From the NCBI RefSeq assembly GCF_014174275.1, contig NZ_JABEQK010000006.1:181795-245794 (forward strand): DNA of 64,000 nt, in the 5' to 3' direction. The notes beneath the pieces were generated by a model. That model had not been told where the DNA came from. It did not search any database and saw only the letters and a program-made list of their open reading frames with translations. Below, in pieces: positions 8,244 through 16,335 of this stretch. Source of the stretch: Gluconacetobacter takamatsuzukensis. GTDB taxonomy: Bacteria > Pseudomonadota > Alphaproteobacteria > Acetobacterales > Acetobacteraceae. The position numbers were made by a program, and so were the translations under genes. The number at the start of each line of letters is the position of its first letter. The first letter of the stretch is position 1.

Positions 8244-8717
8244 TCACAATCCGAGGTCGCTCAGCGACGGATGGTCATCGGGCCGCCTGCCGGACGGCCA
8301 ATGGAATTTTCGCTCGTCCTCCCGGATCGCCAGATCGTTGATCGAGGCGATCCGCCGCCGCATCAACCCATCCGCGCCGAATTCCCAGTTCTCGTTCCCA
8401 TAGGAGCGAAACCACCGGCCGCCCGCATCATGCCATTCATAGGCAAACCGCACCGCCATCCGATCGCCGGCATGGGCCCAGACTTCCTTGATCAACCGGT
8501 AATCCAGCTCCCGCTCCCACTTGCGGCGCAGAAACGCTACGATCTCCTCGCGGCCATGGACAAATTCCGCCCGGTTCCGCCACCGGCAATCCGGCGTATA
8601 AGCCAGCGACACGCGCTGCGGGTCGCGGCTGTTCCACGCATCCTCGGCAAGCCGCGCCTTCAACCGCGCAGTGTCGTCCGTAAACGGGGGAAATGGGGGA
8701 AATGGGGGAAGAGACAT
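8244..8717 (-). CDS. DUF1348 (SnoaL/NTF2-like) family protein
   Basis: 157 residues from the ATG at 8717, which has GAGAGG eight bases upstream; a GTG one codon earlier is an alternative. The core ([48 protein letters not shown] and the end EDERKFHWP) is characteristic of DUF1348, a cytoplasmic NTF2-like fold of unknown activity. The N-terminus carries PPFPPFPPF, encoded by a 9-base tandem repeat. The gene is followed convergently by the P1 peptidase, with 27 bases between the stop codons, and preceded closely by the dioxygenase-like gene. Function is not known. Confidence 0.85.
   Translation of the reverse strand: MSLPPFPPFPPFTDDTARLKARLAEDAWNSRDPQRVSLAYTPDCRWRNRAEFVHGREEIVAFLRRKWERELDYRLIKEVWAHAGDRMAVRFAYEWHDAGGRWFRSYGNENWEFGADGLMRRRIASINDLAIREDERKFHWPSGRRPDDHPSLSDLGL
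8682..8708. repeat. Three tandem copies of a 9-base unit in the 5' end of the DUF1348 gene
   Basis: AAACGGGGG, AAATGGGGG, AAATGGGGG on the plus strand, in frame with the gene on the minus strand. It encodes the PPF repeats near the N-terminus. Because the unit is three codons long, copy-number change would lengthen or shorten the protein without a frameshift. Confidence 0.9.
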
Positions 8718-8728
8718 CACGTTCCTCT

Positions 8729-9853
8729 CTACCGGCGCGCAAACCGCCGGAACATATGGGAGGTCATCTGTCCGAACCGGCTGGACAGGCCAGGGGCGAT
8801 GCGCAGCATCGCATGCCCCCCGACGTCGCGGTCGAAAGCGCCGACATTCGCACGCTTTCGCCAGACATGGATACCCAGCCCGCTTTCCTCCAGCCAGTCA
8901 TGGAATGACCAGACCATGCCGGCCCGACGCCGCCCGAGCGCATGAATACGCCATAAATCGATCAGGGGAACAAAGAACGGATTGCCCCGTTCGTACGCCC
9001 AGATCTCCACCCGGATTCCGGGCTGTTCGCTGGCACCGCGCGCGTGGAAGCCGCCGGTATCGGCAACGATCAGCGTATTGGCGGGCACGGCAACCGCGCG
9101 CGGCGCCGGATAGCCCATGGCGGCCAGTGCTTCCTCGTCGACACGGAACGATCCCCGTCCACTCAGACGATCCTCGGAGCGGGCCGCCTCCAGGCTCATC
9201 CGCTTTTCCCAGGCCTGCCGTGCCGGGTTCAGCCTGTGCGATCCGGGAACATACACGAACGGACCATGCTCCTCCGCCGTCTCGGTCAGAGTGAACCACG
9301 CCTTGACGGTCGGATGGAACGTATCGGCATGAAGCTGAAGCTGCGGATCGGGGACGCCGGTGACGGCATGCGGCAGAATGGTCTGGATATAATAAAGTGG
9401 CTCACAGTCCCGGCTGCCGCCCAACCGGATCAACCGCCCCAGTAGCGCCTTCTCCAGCAACTGCCTTACGCCGGGCATACGCGCCAGAACCCTCGGCTCC
9501 AGCGCAATGCGGCGGGTTACAGTGTCGCCCTGAATGGTCTCCCGCGCTTCCCCGCGATACTGCCGGACCTCCTCCAGAAGCCGGCCGAACACGGCCGCAG
9601 GCAGGAAGTCGCGGATGACGACGAACCCGTCACGGTCGAACTCGGCAACAAGATGGGGCGGAATCCCGCGCTTGAGCCGCCGCCGGCGCCACGCGGCAGC
9701 GCGATGGGCCAGGCTCTGGCGCAAGACATGCAGGCCCATCTCATTCAGCCGATGGCTGCCGATCAGGGGGTTATCACGAAAGGATTTCGCGCCGGTGAAA
9801 AGCTGAACGACCCAGACGGGACAGGTCAGAATAGCCTTGATTGTCTTATGCAT
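8729..9853 (-). CDS. Phytanoyl-CoA dioxygenase (PhyH) family protein
   Basis: 374 residues of the Fe(II)/2-oxoglutarate-dependent PhyH superfamily. Metal ligands are visible as H175-x-D177 in [10 protein letters not shown] and H270 in TGGFHARG. R281 in GIRVEIW is placed to bind the 2-oxoglutarate carboxylate. The phrases [14 protein letters not shown] and [14 protein letters not shown] are typical of the family. The substrate is unknown; members hydroxylate fatty acyl groups, lipids or small metabolites. It lies 11 bases upstream of DUF1348 on the same strand, so they may be co-transcribed. Upstream is a 200-base AT-richer gap with no clear regulator. Confidence 0.83.
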   Translation of the reverse strand: MHKTIKAILTCPVWVVQLFTGAKSFRDNPLIGSHRLNEMGLHVLRQSLAHRAAAWRRRRLKRGIPPHLVAEFDRDGFVVIRDFLPAAVFGRLLEEVRQYRGEARETIQGDTVTRRIALEPRVLARMPGVRQLLEKALLGRLIRLGGSRDCEPLYYIQTILPHAVTGVPDPQLQLHADTFHPTVKAWFTLTETAEEHGPFVYVPGSHRLNPARQAWEKRMSLEAARSEDRLSGRGSFRVDEEALAAMGYPAPRAVAVPANTLIVADTGGFHARGASEQPGIRVEIWAYERGNPFFVPLIDLWRIHALGRRRAGMVWSFHDWLEESGLGIHVWRKRANVGAFDRDVGGHAMLRIAPGLSSRFGQMTSHMFRRFARR

Positions 9854-10057
9854 AATATCCGGTCGGCCATAACGGCATGGGAACGCCCCTCATACCGTGA
9901 AGTTGCAGCCTCACTGCCTCGCGCAGCATGTGGAAACACGGAATAGCATCATAAGAATACGTTGCAAAATCGTACGACAGGACGATCAAATCGCACAAGA
10001 AATCTGTATCCGGACCATCGGGAAGGCACGCCTGCGCAGCCTATATCCCCCTTCGGA

Positions 10058-12160
10058 TCACGCACATACCCTCAGGCACGACGGCAGATCCTCCACCGGC
10101 CGGGGCCGGGCAAACAGATAGCCCTGGACCTCGTCGCACCCCATCCCGACAAGAAGCCGATGCTGTTCGTCCGTCTCCACCCCCTCGGCCGTAACGCACA
10201 GATCCAGGGAATGGGCGAGGCTGAGCATGGTCTGCGTGATCCTGACGACCTTGTCCTGAGACATCGCCTGGACAAATCCGCAATCGATCTTGATCTTGCT
10301 GAACGGAAAGGACCAGAGATATTTCAGCGAGGAATAGCCGGTTCCAAAATCGTCCAGCACCAGCCGGCAGCCGATCTCCACGAGCCTGCGCAGCACGGCT
10401 TGATTCGATTTTTCATTTTTCAGGAACGATGTTTCGGTAATCTCGATTTCCAGCCTCTGCGCCGGCAGGCCGCTCTGGCGCAGAATGCTCCGCACCATGT
10501 CGGGAAAGGCCGCATCGCCCAGCTGGATCGGCGACACGTTCACCGCCACCCTGATCCCGTCCGGCCATGACGTCGCCTCCCGGCACGCAGCATGCAGAAC
10601 CCACTGCCCCAGCGCATGGATCAACCCGTTCTGCTCGGCCAGCGCGATGAACTGGTCCGGCATGACCAGCCCACGCACCGGATGATACCAGCGCACCAGG
10701 GCCTCGCAACTCCTGACCCGGCGGCCCTCGCGTTCGTAGATCGGCTGGAAATGCAGGGTCAGGGTATCGGTCGCCAGCGCATCGCGCAGTTCCGCGGCCA
10801 GGATCGCGGCACTCCTGATTTCCTCGCTCAACGCGGCCTGAAACTGACCGAAGCGGTTCCGCCCCTGGGCCTTGGCGCGATACATCGCCATGTCCGCATG
10901 CTGCAACAGGGTCTCCGCACTGTCGGCATCTTCGGGGAAACGGGCGGAACCGATGCTGGCCCCGATCACGATCCGCCTGCCGTCCACCTGATACGGCGCG
11001 CTCAGGGCCGCCAGCAGCGGCGCCATCCGACCGTCGATTTCCGACGGCGCGGCAGTATTGGGCCAAAGAATGGCGAATTCATCCCCACCCAGGCGCGCGA
11101 TCAGGTCCCCGGGCCGGCTATGCTCGCGCAGCCGCCCGGCCACAAGGCGCAGCAGGGCATCCCCCGTGGCATGGCCATGGACATCATTTACGGTCTTGAA
11201 ATAATCGAGGTCGATATAGAACAGGACACCCTGCCTGTTCCCGCTGCACAACGCCTCCAGCCGCATGCTGAACAGGCGGCGATTGCACAGGTCTGTCACC
11301 TTGTCGTAATGGGCCAGCCGCTCAATCTGCCGCTCATTCTCCCGATAGACCGTCACGTCATCGAAAACATACAGGTCCCATAGCGGCCGCCCCGCCTGGT
11401 CGGCGATCAGCAGCCGGTTGATGATCAGGTCCCGCCGTTTTCCCTGCGGATCGTCAACCGAACATTCCATGGTCGCCTGCCCGTCATCCGCCGACGCCGC
11501 GTCCACCATGCAGGATGCCATGTGGGACGTCCGTTCGGATAGGGCCGAATCGCCGAACCGCTTTGCCGCCCGATTCATCAGAATGACATCCCCATCCACG
11601 ACGGACCGGACGATCAGCGGTGACGGCACATTCTGCACAATGCGATCGATGAACAATTTGTCGCGCAGGATCTCCTCGTTCGCCTCATGCAGCCTGTCCG
11701 TCGCCGTGCGCAGTTCCGACAGCGCCGTCTGCTTGGCGGCATGCGCATGGCGCACCAGGTCGATGGCAGAGCCGACCCCCAGGCAGATCCCGCTTTCGAC
11801 GACGATAAAACCCAGCAGAAGTTCCGACGGGTTCGCACCCAAAGCCTGGGGCAGGAAGTCGGCCACCAGCACGGCCGCTTCGACGATGGTCGGGCGCGGA
11901 TCCATCAGCAGCGTGACCGGGCGCCGGTGATAGACCGAATATCCATACTGGCCGGCCATGCGCACATGAAATGTATGCCGGTCGACCAGACCCAGCGGGC
12001 GCCCCTCATGGTCGACGATGACAACATACAGCAGGTCGGGATCGTTCTCGAAACATTGCTGGACATCGCCGCCGACGGCCGTTTCGGGCAGGATGGGCAC
12101 CACGGCCGCGATATCGCGCATCGTCTGCGCCGCCACCGTGCCCTTCGCCAGCATCGTCAT
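10058..12160 (-). CDS. Dual GGDEF-EAL cyclic-di-GMP protein with N-terminal CBS-like and PAS-like sensor regions
   Basis: 700 residues without obvious membrane segments. Residues 1-140 look like a CBS-like pair (YVVIVDHEGRPLGLVDRHTF repeated loosely at LLLGFIVVESGICLG). A short helical linker follows, then a PAS-like part (about 165-265). The cyclase domain has intact GGDEF (358-362) and an RPGD inhibitory I-site exactly five residues before it. The phosphodiesterase domain has EAL (486-488), NVSPIQL, EITETSF, DDFGTGYSSL and AEGVET, so the metal-binding residues look complete. Both activities are therefore possible, with the balance set by the sensor. Acetic acid bacteria use such proteins to control cellulose synthesis, but no cellulose gene is in this window. 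It is a single gene with an AT-rich upstream gap of 257 bases. Confidence 0.9.
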   Translation of the reverse strand: MTMLAKGTVAAQTMRDIAAVVPILPETAVGGDVQQCFENDPDLLYVVIVDHEGRPLGLVDRHTFHVRMAGQYGYSVYHRRPVTLLMDPRPTIVEAAVLVADFLPQALGANPSELLLGFIVVESGICLGVGSAIDLVRHAHAAKQTALSELRTATDRLHEANEEILRDKLFIDRIVQNVPSPLIVRSVVDGDVILMNRAAKRFGDSALSERTSHMASCMVDAASADDGQATMECSVDDPQGKRRDLIINRLLIADQAGRPLWDLYVFDDVTVYRENERQIERLAHYDKVTDLCNRRLFSMRLEALCSGNRQGVLFYIDLDYFKTVNDVHGHATGDALLRLVAGRLREHSRPGDLIARLGGDEFAILWPNTAAPSEIDGRMAPLLAALSAPYQVDGRRIVIGASIGSARFPEDADSAETLLQHADMAMYRAKAQGRNRFGQFQAALSEEIRSAAILAAELRDALATDTLTLHFQPIYEREGRRVRSCEALVRWYHPVRGLVMPDQFIALAEQNGLIHALGQWVLHAACREATSWPDGIRVAVNVSPIQLGDAAFPDMVRSILRQSGLPAQRLEIEITETSFLKNEKSNQAVLRRLVEIGCRLVLDDFGTGYSSLKYLWSFPFSKIKIDCGFVQAMSQDKVVRITQTMLSLAHSLDLCVTAEGVETDEQHRLLVGMGCDEVQGYLFARPRPVEDLPSCLRVCA

Positions 12161-12417
12161 CGCGGACTTTCCAAACGCATGCTTAATGAATCATAGCCAT
12201 CGCGCACATAAAAAATAAGAAAATATAGAGCACTCATATAGTCAATTACGCATATCCGATCTGAACAAGAATTTTTTATTTCGGGCATCATACCATGATC
12301 ATCGGACCATAACGAAATCCGAACGGATGAAGAATACCCTGTTATATCGCAACTGACGATTTTATTGTCTACTCCCCCGCACCGACAACCGCCGGCCAGG
12401 ACGCGCGACAGCACCCG

Positions 12418-13740
12418 TTACGAACCCATCCCTGCCAGATAAACGGCCAGATCGCGCGCCTGCTGCCTGATCTCGGGGATCGCCGTCGTCTCGAACAGGG
12501 TCCCGGCCCGCATCGGCCCCATCGCATACAGCATCTGCGAACATGCGCCGGACGCCCCTGCAAGCGCGCCGTGCGCATCGGTCGCCAGCGTCGTCCCCAT
12601 ATCCCCGGGCACCGCAAGCCCGGCCAACGCCAGCATCCGCAGCAAGGGGGATTCGACCCGGCGATAGTCGGTAACGGGCCCAGTGCAATTGATGACGCAC
12701 GACGCGGCCAGGCTCTCCGTCCCCCGCGACGTCACGATCGTCAGCCGCCCGACAGCTCCCGACATCGCCAGGTCCCGCACATGCCCCCGGCGGATGACCA
12801 GAAGCCCCGATCGCCGCTCCCGCTCCACCTGTTCGGCAATCGACGGCGCCATCCGGTGGCGCGCCACGCTCCAGTAATGAAACAGATACCGCCGGAACCG
12901 GGCCTTCTCGCCGGCCGGCAGATGCGCCCATAGCGGATTACTCGTCCCACGCAGGCTGTCGACGGCCGCCCGCCACGGCAACCCGTCCCGCACGGCATCG
13001 CGGAACACCGCAAGGTAGGCGCGGGCGGTGGGCGTCGTCCCTTCCGGCACCACGGGCAGCGCACAGGGGGCGCAAGGCGCATGGCCCCGGCTCAGCAGCC
13101 CGTGCCGGGACACCATGGTGACCGGCCCGCGATGCCCCCTCTCCCGCAGGCGCAGCAGCATGTCCACCGACGTCAACCCGGTCCCGACCAGGACGACCGG
13201 CGAATCACGATCGGACGGCAGTGGAAAATCACCCCAAGGATCGCGGTGATACAGGCCCGCCGACAGGGCATCGGCACCGATGCGCGGCAGATCCACCGGC
13301 GGAAAATGCCCCAATGCCAGCACGACGCAACCGGCACGAACCGTCTCGCCGTCGGCAAGGACCACCGATGCCGCATCGCCTTCCACCCTCACCCCCACCG
13401 CCGCCTGCCGGCAATGGACAGCGCCGGATCGCGCCACAAGGGAATGGAGATAGCGTCCATACACCATGCGTGGTGCGAAGACGCCCGCATCGGCCGCCGG
13501 ATCGTGCTCCCGCCGCAGCCAGTCCAGAAAATGATCAGGCGCGTCGGGAAAGGCGCTCATGTTCCCCGCGCGAACGTTCAGCAGATGGCCGGGGCTGCGC
13601 GTGGCATAGGCAATGCCCAGCCCCAGTTCGGCCCGGGGCTCGATCACCACCAGCTTCGGCGGATTCCCCTGTCGCGCCAGATGGATCGCCGCCAGCGCGC
13701 CGCTCGCGCCCCCACCAACGATCGCAACCGTCCCTGCCAT
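12418..13740 (-). CDS. FAD/NAD(P)-binding protein, YdhS-like (COG4529)
   Basis: 440 residues. The FAD motif AIVGGGASGALAAIHLAR lies at the extreme N-terminus, followed by VIEPRAELGLGIAYAT and HLLNVRAGNMSAF, which mark the COG4529 family. A second nucleotide-binding segment VVLVGTGLTSVDMLLRL lies near the middle. Relatives include the uncharacterised E. coli YdhS and hydroxylase-like flavoproteins. No substrate can be inferred. It is transcribed away from the lsdA control region, so its promoter lies in the same 800-base intergenic stretch. Confidence 0.83.
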   Translation of the reverse strand: MAGTVAIVGGGASGALAAIHLARQGNPPKLVVIEPRAELGLGIAYATRSPGHLLNVRAGNMSAFPDAPDHFLDWLRREHDPAADAGVFAPRMVYGRYLHSLVARSGAVHCRQAAVGVRVEGDAASVVLADGETVRAGCVVLALGHFPPVDLPRIGADALSAGLYHRDPWGDFPLPSDRDSPVVLVGTGLTSVDMLLRLRERGHRGPVTMVSRHGLLSRGHAPCAPCALPVVPEGTTPTARAYLAVFRDAVRDGLPWRAAVDSLRGTSNPLWAHLPAGEKARFRRYLFHYWSVARHRMAPSIAEQVERERRSGLLVIRRGHVRDLAMSGAVGRLTIVTSRGTESLAASCVINCTGPVTDYRRVESPLLRMLALAGLAVPGDMGTTLATDAHGALAGASGACSQMLYAMGPMRAGTLFETTAIPEIRQQARDLAVYLAGMGS

Positions 13741-13980
13741 GACCCGCCTCCGTCAACCCCGGCGATAGCAACAGGACCGGCCGCGCACGATCGTCTGCAT
13801 GATATCCTATCCCCAATCCGCTCCAGCCCTTCTTCGCAGATCCGACGACCGCGCGGAAAGGACGGTTCGGGTAACGAATGATAACAGTGACAGATCCCGG
13901 CAACGGTGCGGCGCACCATCGCGTCTTCCACTCCCCGCCACCGCCTGCGCCCGGAACACGCATCATTCCCGCCACAGCCT

Positions 13981-14012
13981 CAAGACATGGGAATCCGCTG
14001 TTCCCTGTCTTG
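13981..14012. other. Strong inverted repeat in the lsdA upstream region
   Basis: CAAGACA-T-GGGAA, a 7-base loop, then TTCCC-TGTCTTG: 12 base pairs with a single bulged T. No T-run follows on either strand, so it is not a clear intrinsic terminator. It may be an operator, a boundary of an untranslated RNA, or chance. Confidence 0.45.
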
Positions 14013-14321
14013 ACGGATCATGGACACCGACACATGTGGCAGGTGGCGCCGGGCGATGGAGGCAGACCGCCCCACGCCGCTTGCGGGCCATGCGGGAACT
14101 CCGGGGTCATCCGCACCGTTTCTCGCATATCCGTCGGAAGGTGGGATCCTCCGACCATGGCCGCGATACATTCTAAGGTCGGATCAGGGCCAGGACTCAT
14201 GGCCTCGGGGACAGCAACAAGAAAAAAATAAATCCGCCACATTCCAGACCAATGAATCGAAGAATCTTCATTTCGACACATCCGGAACAAAGAACTTTTT
14301 ACCTGAATTCAGATAGTTTAT

Positions 14322-14350
14322 ATAACGTAATATTAACGCTACCATAACGC
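14322..14350 (+). promoter_or_regulatory. Three 11-bp-phased direct repeats upstream of lsdA
   Basis: ATAACGT, TTAACGC and ATAACGC begin at 14322, 14333 and 14344. The spacing is exactly 11 bases each time, and the last copy abuts a TTGACA hexamer at 14351-14356. Helically phased direct repeats like these are the usual binding pattern of OmpR/PhoB-type response regulators. The sequence is unlike the PhoB heptamer seen elsewhere in this window, so a different regulator is inferred. Confidence 0.55.
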
Positions 14351-14361
14351 TTGACATGTTT

Positions 14362-14390
14362 TTGCCACAAACTGGACATGAAATTAAATT
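14362..14390 (+). promoter_or_regulatory. Candidate sigma-70 promoter for lsdA
   Basis: TTGCCA, 17 bases, TAAATT (5/6 and 4/6 matches). A consensus TTGACA at 14351-14356 overlaps but has only a poor -10 (GGACAT) at 17 bases, which would fit an activator-dependent promoter. Either start would give a leader of roughly 140 to 155 bases. Confidence 0.4.
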
Positions 14391-14490
14391 TGACTCTGGT
14401 AACCTAAAAGTGATCAAGTCCCCCTGTCCCGAAGCCGACAAACGGAAACCCCTTTTTAAATCACCAACTTGTCGACGAACGCATCGGTCG

Positions 14491-14533
14491 TGACGCGCCT
14501 CCTCAATCCGGAGCGCGTCATGCGGAAGGAGGG
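14491..14533 (+). promoter_or_regulatory. 5' leader hairpin adjoining the lsdA Shine-Dalgarno sequence
   Basis: TGACGCG-C-CTCC, loop TCAATCC, GGAG-CGCGTCA forms an 11-bp stem with one bulged C (14491-14520). A strong AAGGAGGG follows at 14526-14533, a few bases before the ATG at 14538. The hairpin may stabilise the mRNA or present the ribosome site. The Shine-Dalgarno fixes the start at 14538 rather than the in-frame upstream ATG at 14469. Confidence 0.55.
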
Positions 14534-14537
14534 TGAT

Positions 14538-16277
14538 ATGCCAAACATACGCCAGAAAAACGCAATATTCACAATGGCCATGGCCGGATCATTGATGGTC
14601 GCCCTGGCCGGCCACACAGCGCTCGCGCAATCCACGCAGGACGCCCGGCGGGAAGCACTCCGTGTCGCCCCCCATCCGGGCATGATGCCCCATGCGGGCC
14701 GGATGTTCCCCGGCCGTTCGCTGGCCGGCGTGCCCGGCTTCCCGCTGCCGACGATCCATACCCAGCAGGCTTACGCGCCGGACGACACGTTCACCGCAAA
14801 ATGGACGCGGGCCGACGCGCTGCAGATCAAGGCCCATTCCAACCCATCGGTCACGCCGGGGCAGAACTCGCTGCCCGCGCAGCTGATCATGCCTGATATT
14901 CCAGCGGATTTCCCGACGATCAACCCGGATGTCTGGGTGTGGGACACCTGGACGCTGATCGACAAGCACGCCAATCAGTTCAGCTATAATGGCTGGGAAG
15001 TCATCTTCTGCCTGACGGCGGACAAGAATGCCGGCTATGGCTTCGACGATCGCCACACCCATGCCCGCATCGGCTTCTTCTATCGCCGCGCCGGCATCCC
15101 GGCGGCCCGGCGGCCGGCGAACGGCGGCTGGATCTATGGCGGCCTCCTGATCCCCGAGGGTGCGCAGAACCAGGTCTTCGCCGGCACCACCTACACCATC
15201 ACGGCGGAATGGTCGGGCTCGCTGCGCCTGCTGGACCCGCACGATAACAGGGTCTCACTGTTCTATACCGACATGGCCTTCAACCGCGACGCATCCGGGC
15301 AGGATATCACCCCCGCCCAGGCGGTGATCACCCAGAGCCTGGGGCAGATCCATGCCGATTTCAGGCATGTCTGGTTCACCGGCTTCACCACCCACACGCC
15401 ACTGCTGCGTCCCGATGGCGTGCTGTACCAAAACGGGGCGCAGAACCCGTACTATAATTTCCGCGATCCCTTCACCTTCGAAGATCCGAACCATCCCGGC
15501 GTGAACTACATGGTGTTCGAGGGCAATACCGCCAGCCAGCGCGGCACCCCGAACTGCACCGAGGCCGATCTGGGCTACCGCCCGAACGACCCGCACGCCG
15601 AAACCGTGCAGCAGGTGCTCGATAGCGGCGCCTATTACCAGGAAGCCGCGATCGGCCTGGCTGTGGCCGAAGATGCCGCGATGTCGAAGTGGAAGTTCCT
15701 GACACCCCTGATCTCGGCCAACTGCGTCAACGACCAGACCGAACGTCCCCAGATGTATATAAAGGACGGAAAATACTACATCTTCACCATCAGCCACCGC
15801 ACGACCTACGCGGCGGGCGTGGATGGGCCGGACGGTGTGTATGGCTTCGTGGGCAAAGGTATCCGCAGCGACTTCCAGCCCATGAACTATGGCAGCGGCC
15901 TGGTGCTGGGCAACCCGACGGATCTCAACCAGGCGGCCGGCACCGATTATGACGCCAATCCGCTGCAGAACCCGCGGGCATTCCAGTCCTATTCGCATTA
16001 TGTGATGCCGGGCGGCCTGGTCGAATCCTTTATCGACACGGTCGAAACCCGTCGCGGCGGCACGCTGTCACCGACGGTCAAGGTGGCAATCCGCGCCGAC
16101 GCATCGGTGGTCGACCTGCGCTACGGCAATGCCGGGCTGGGCGGCTATGGCGACATCCCCGCCAACCGCGCGGCCATCAACGTCCGTGCCTTCATTCAGG
16201 ACCTGATCGGCCAGAATATTTCTATCGCGTCGAACACCACCGGCCAGGTCAACAGTTTCGTCAACACGAACCAATGA
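14538..16277 (+). CDS. lsdA: Levansucrase (GH68), secreted
   Basis: 579-residue preprotein that transfers fructosyl units from sucrose to make levan and fructo-oligosaccharides while releasing glucose. The N-terminal signal ends near ALAQ (residue 31). Catalytic residues are D136 (VWDTW, nucleophile), D310 (NFRDP, transition-state stabiliser) and E402 (TERPQMY, acid/base). C340 and C396 match the disulphide pair. All five are one residue after the positions I recall for G. diazotrophicus SRT4 LsdA (D135, D309, E401, C339-C395), which strongly supports orthology. The enzyme crosses the inner membrane by its signal peptide and the outer membrane through the type II system encoded downstream. 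LsdB follows after 58 bases with a hairpin between. The published report described constitutive expression; the repeats upstream suggest this deserves a second look. Confidence 0.97.
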   Translation: MPNIRQKNAIFTMAMAGSLMVALAGHTALAQSTQDARREALRVAPHPGMMPHAGRMFPGRSLAGVPGFPLPTIHTQQAYAPDDTFTAKWTRADALQIKAHSNPSVTPGQNSLPAQLIMPDIPADFPTINPDVWVWDTWTLIDKHANQFSYNGWEVIFCLTADKNAGYGFDDRHTHARIGFFYRRAGIPAARRPANGGWIYGGLLIPEGAQNQVFAGTTYTITAEWSGSLRLLDPHDNRVSLFYTDMAFNRDASGQDITPAQAVITQSLGQIHADFRHVWFTGFTTHTPLLRPDGVLYQNGAQNPYYNFRDPFTFEDPNHPGVNYMVFEGNTASQRGTPNCTEADLGYRPNDPHAETVQQVLDSGAYYQEAAIGLAVAEDAAMSKWKFLTPLISANCVNDQTERPQMYIKDGKYYIFTISHRTTYAAGVDGPDGVYGFVGKGIRSDFQPMNYGSGLVLGNPTDLNQAAGTDYDANPLQNPRAFQSYSHYVMPGGLVESFIDTVETRRGGTLSPTVKVAIRADASVVDLRYGNAGLGGYGDIPANRAAINVRAFIQDLIGQNISIASNTTGQVNSFVNTNQ

Positions 16278-16289
16278 TCCAGGGCCAGG

Positions 16290-16324
16290 CCGGCCCCCTC
16301 CGGGGCAATCCCGGAAGGGGCCGG
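16290..16324 (+). promoter_or_regulatory. Stable hairpin in the lsdA-lsdB intergenic gap
   Basis: CCGGCCCCCTCCGG, 7-base loop, CCGGAAGGGGCCGG: 13 of 14 positions pair. No T-run follows, so it is not a classic terminator. It probably stabilises the lsdA 3' end or lowers readthrough into lsdB, giving more levansucrase than levanase from one operon. Confidence 0.6.
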
Positions 16325-16335
16325 TCTTCCGGTTC

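Larger units (their letters stand above)
13741..14537. other. Long intergenic control region upstream of levansucrase
   Basis: Almost 800 bases between the divergent YdhS-like gene and lsdA. The first ~440 bases keep the genome's high GC; from about 14190 to 14460 it becomes AT-rich. It contains a strong hairpin (13981-14012), three 11-bp-phased direct repeats, promoter-like hexamers and a leader hairpin next to the lsdA ribosome site. Short open frames here have no recognisable family or ribosome site and are not called. Confidence 0.6.

Noticed and set aside
13799..14231. Open frames of 117-125 codons upstream of lsdA
   Set aside because: No ribosome site, no similarity and atypical composition; region looks regulatory.
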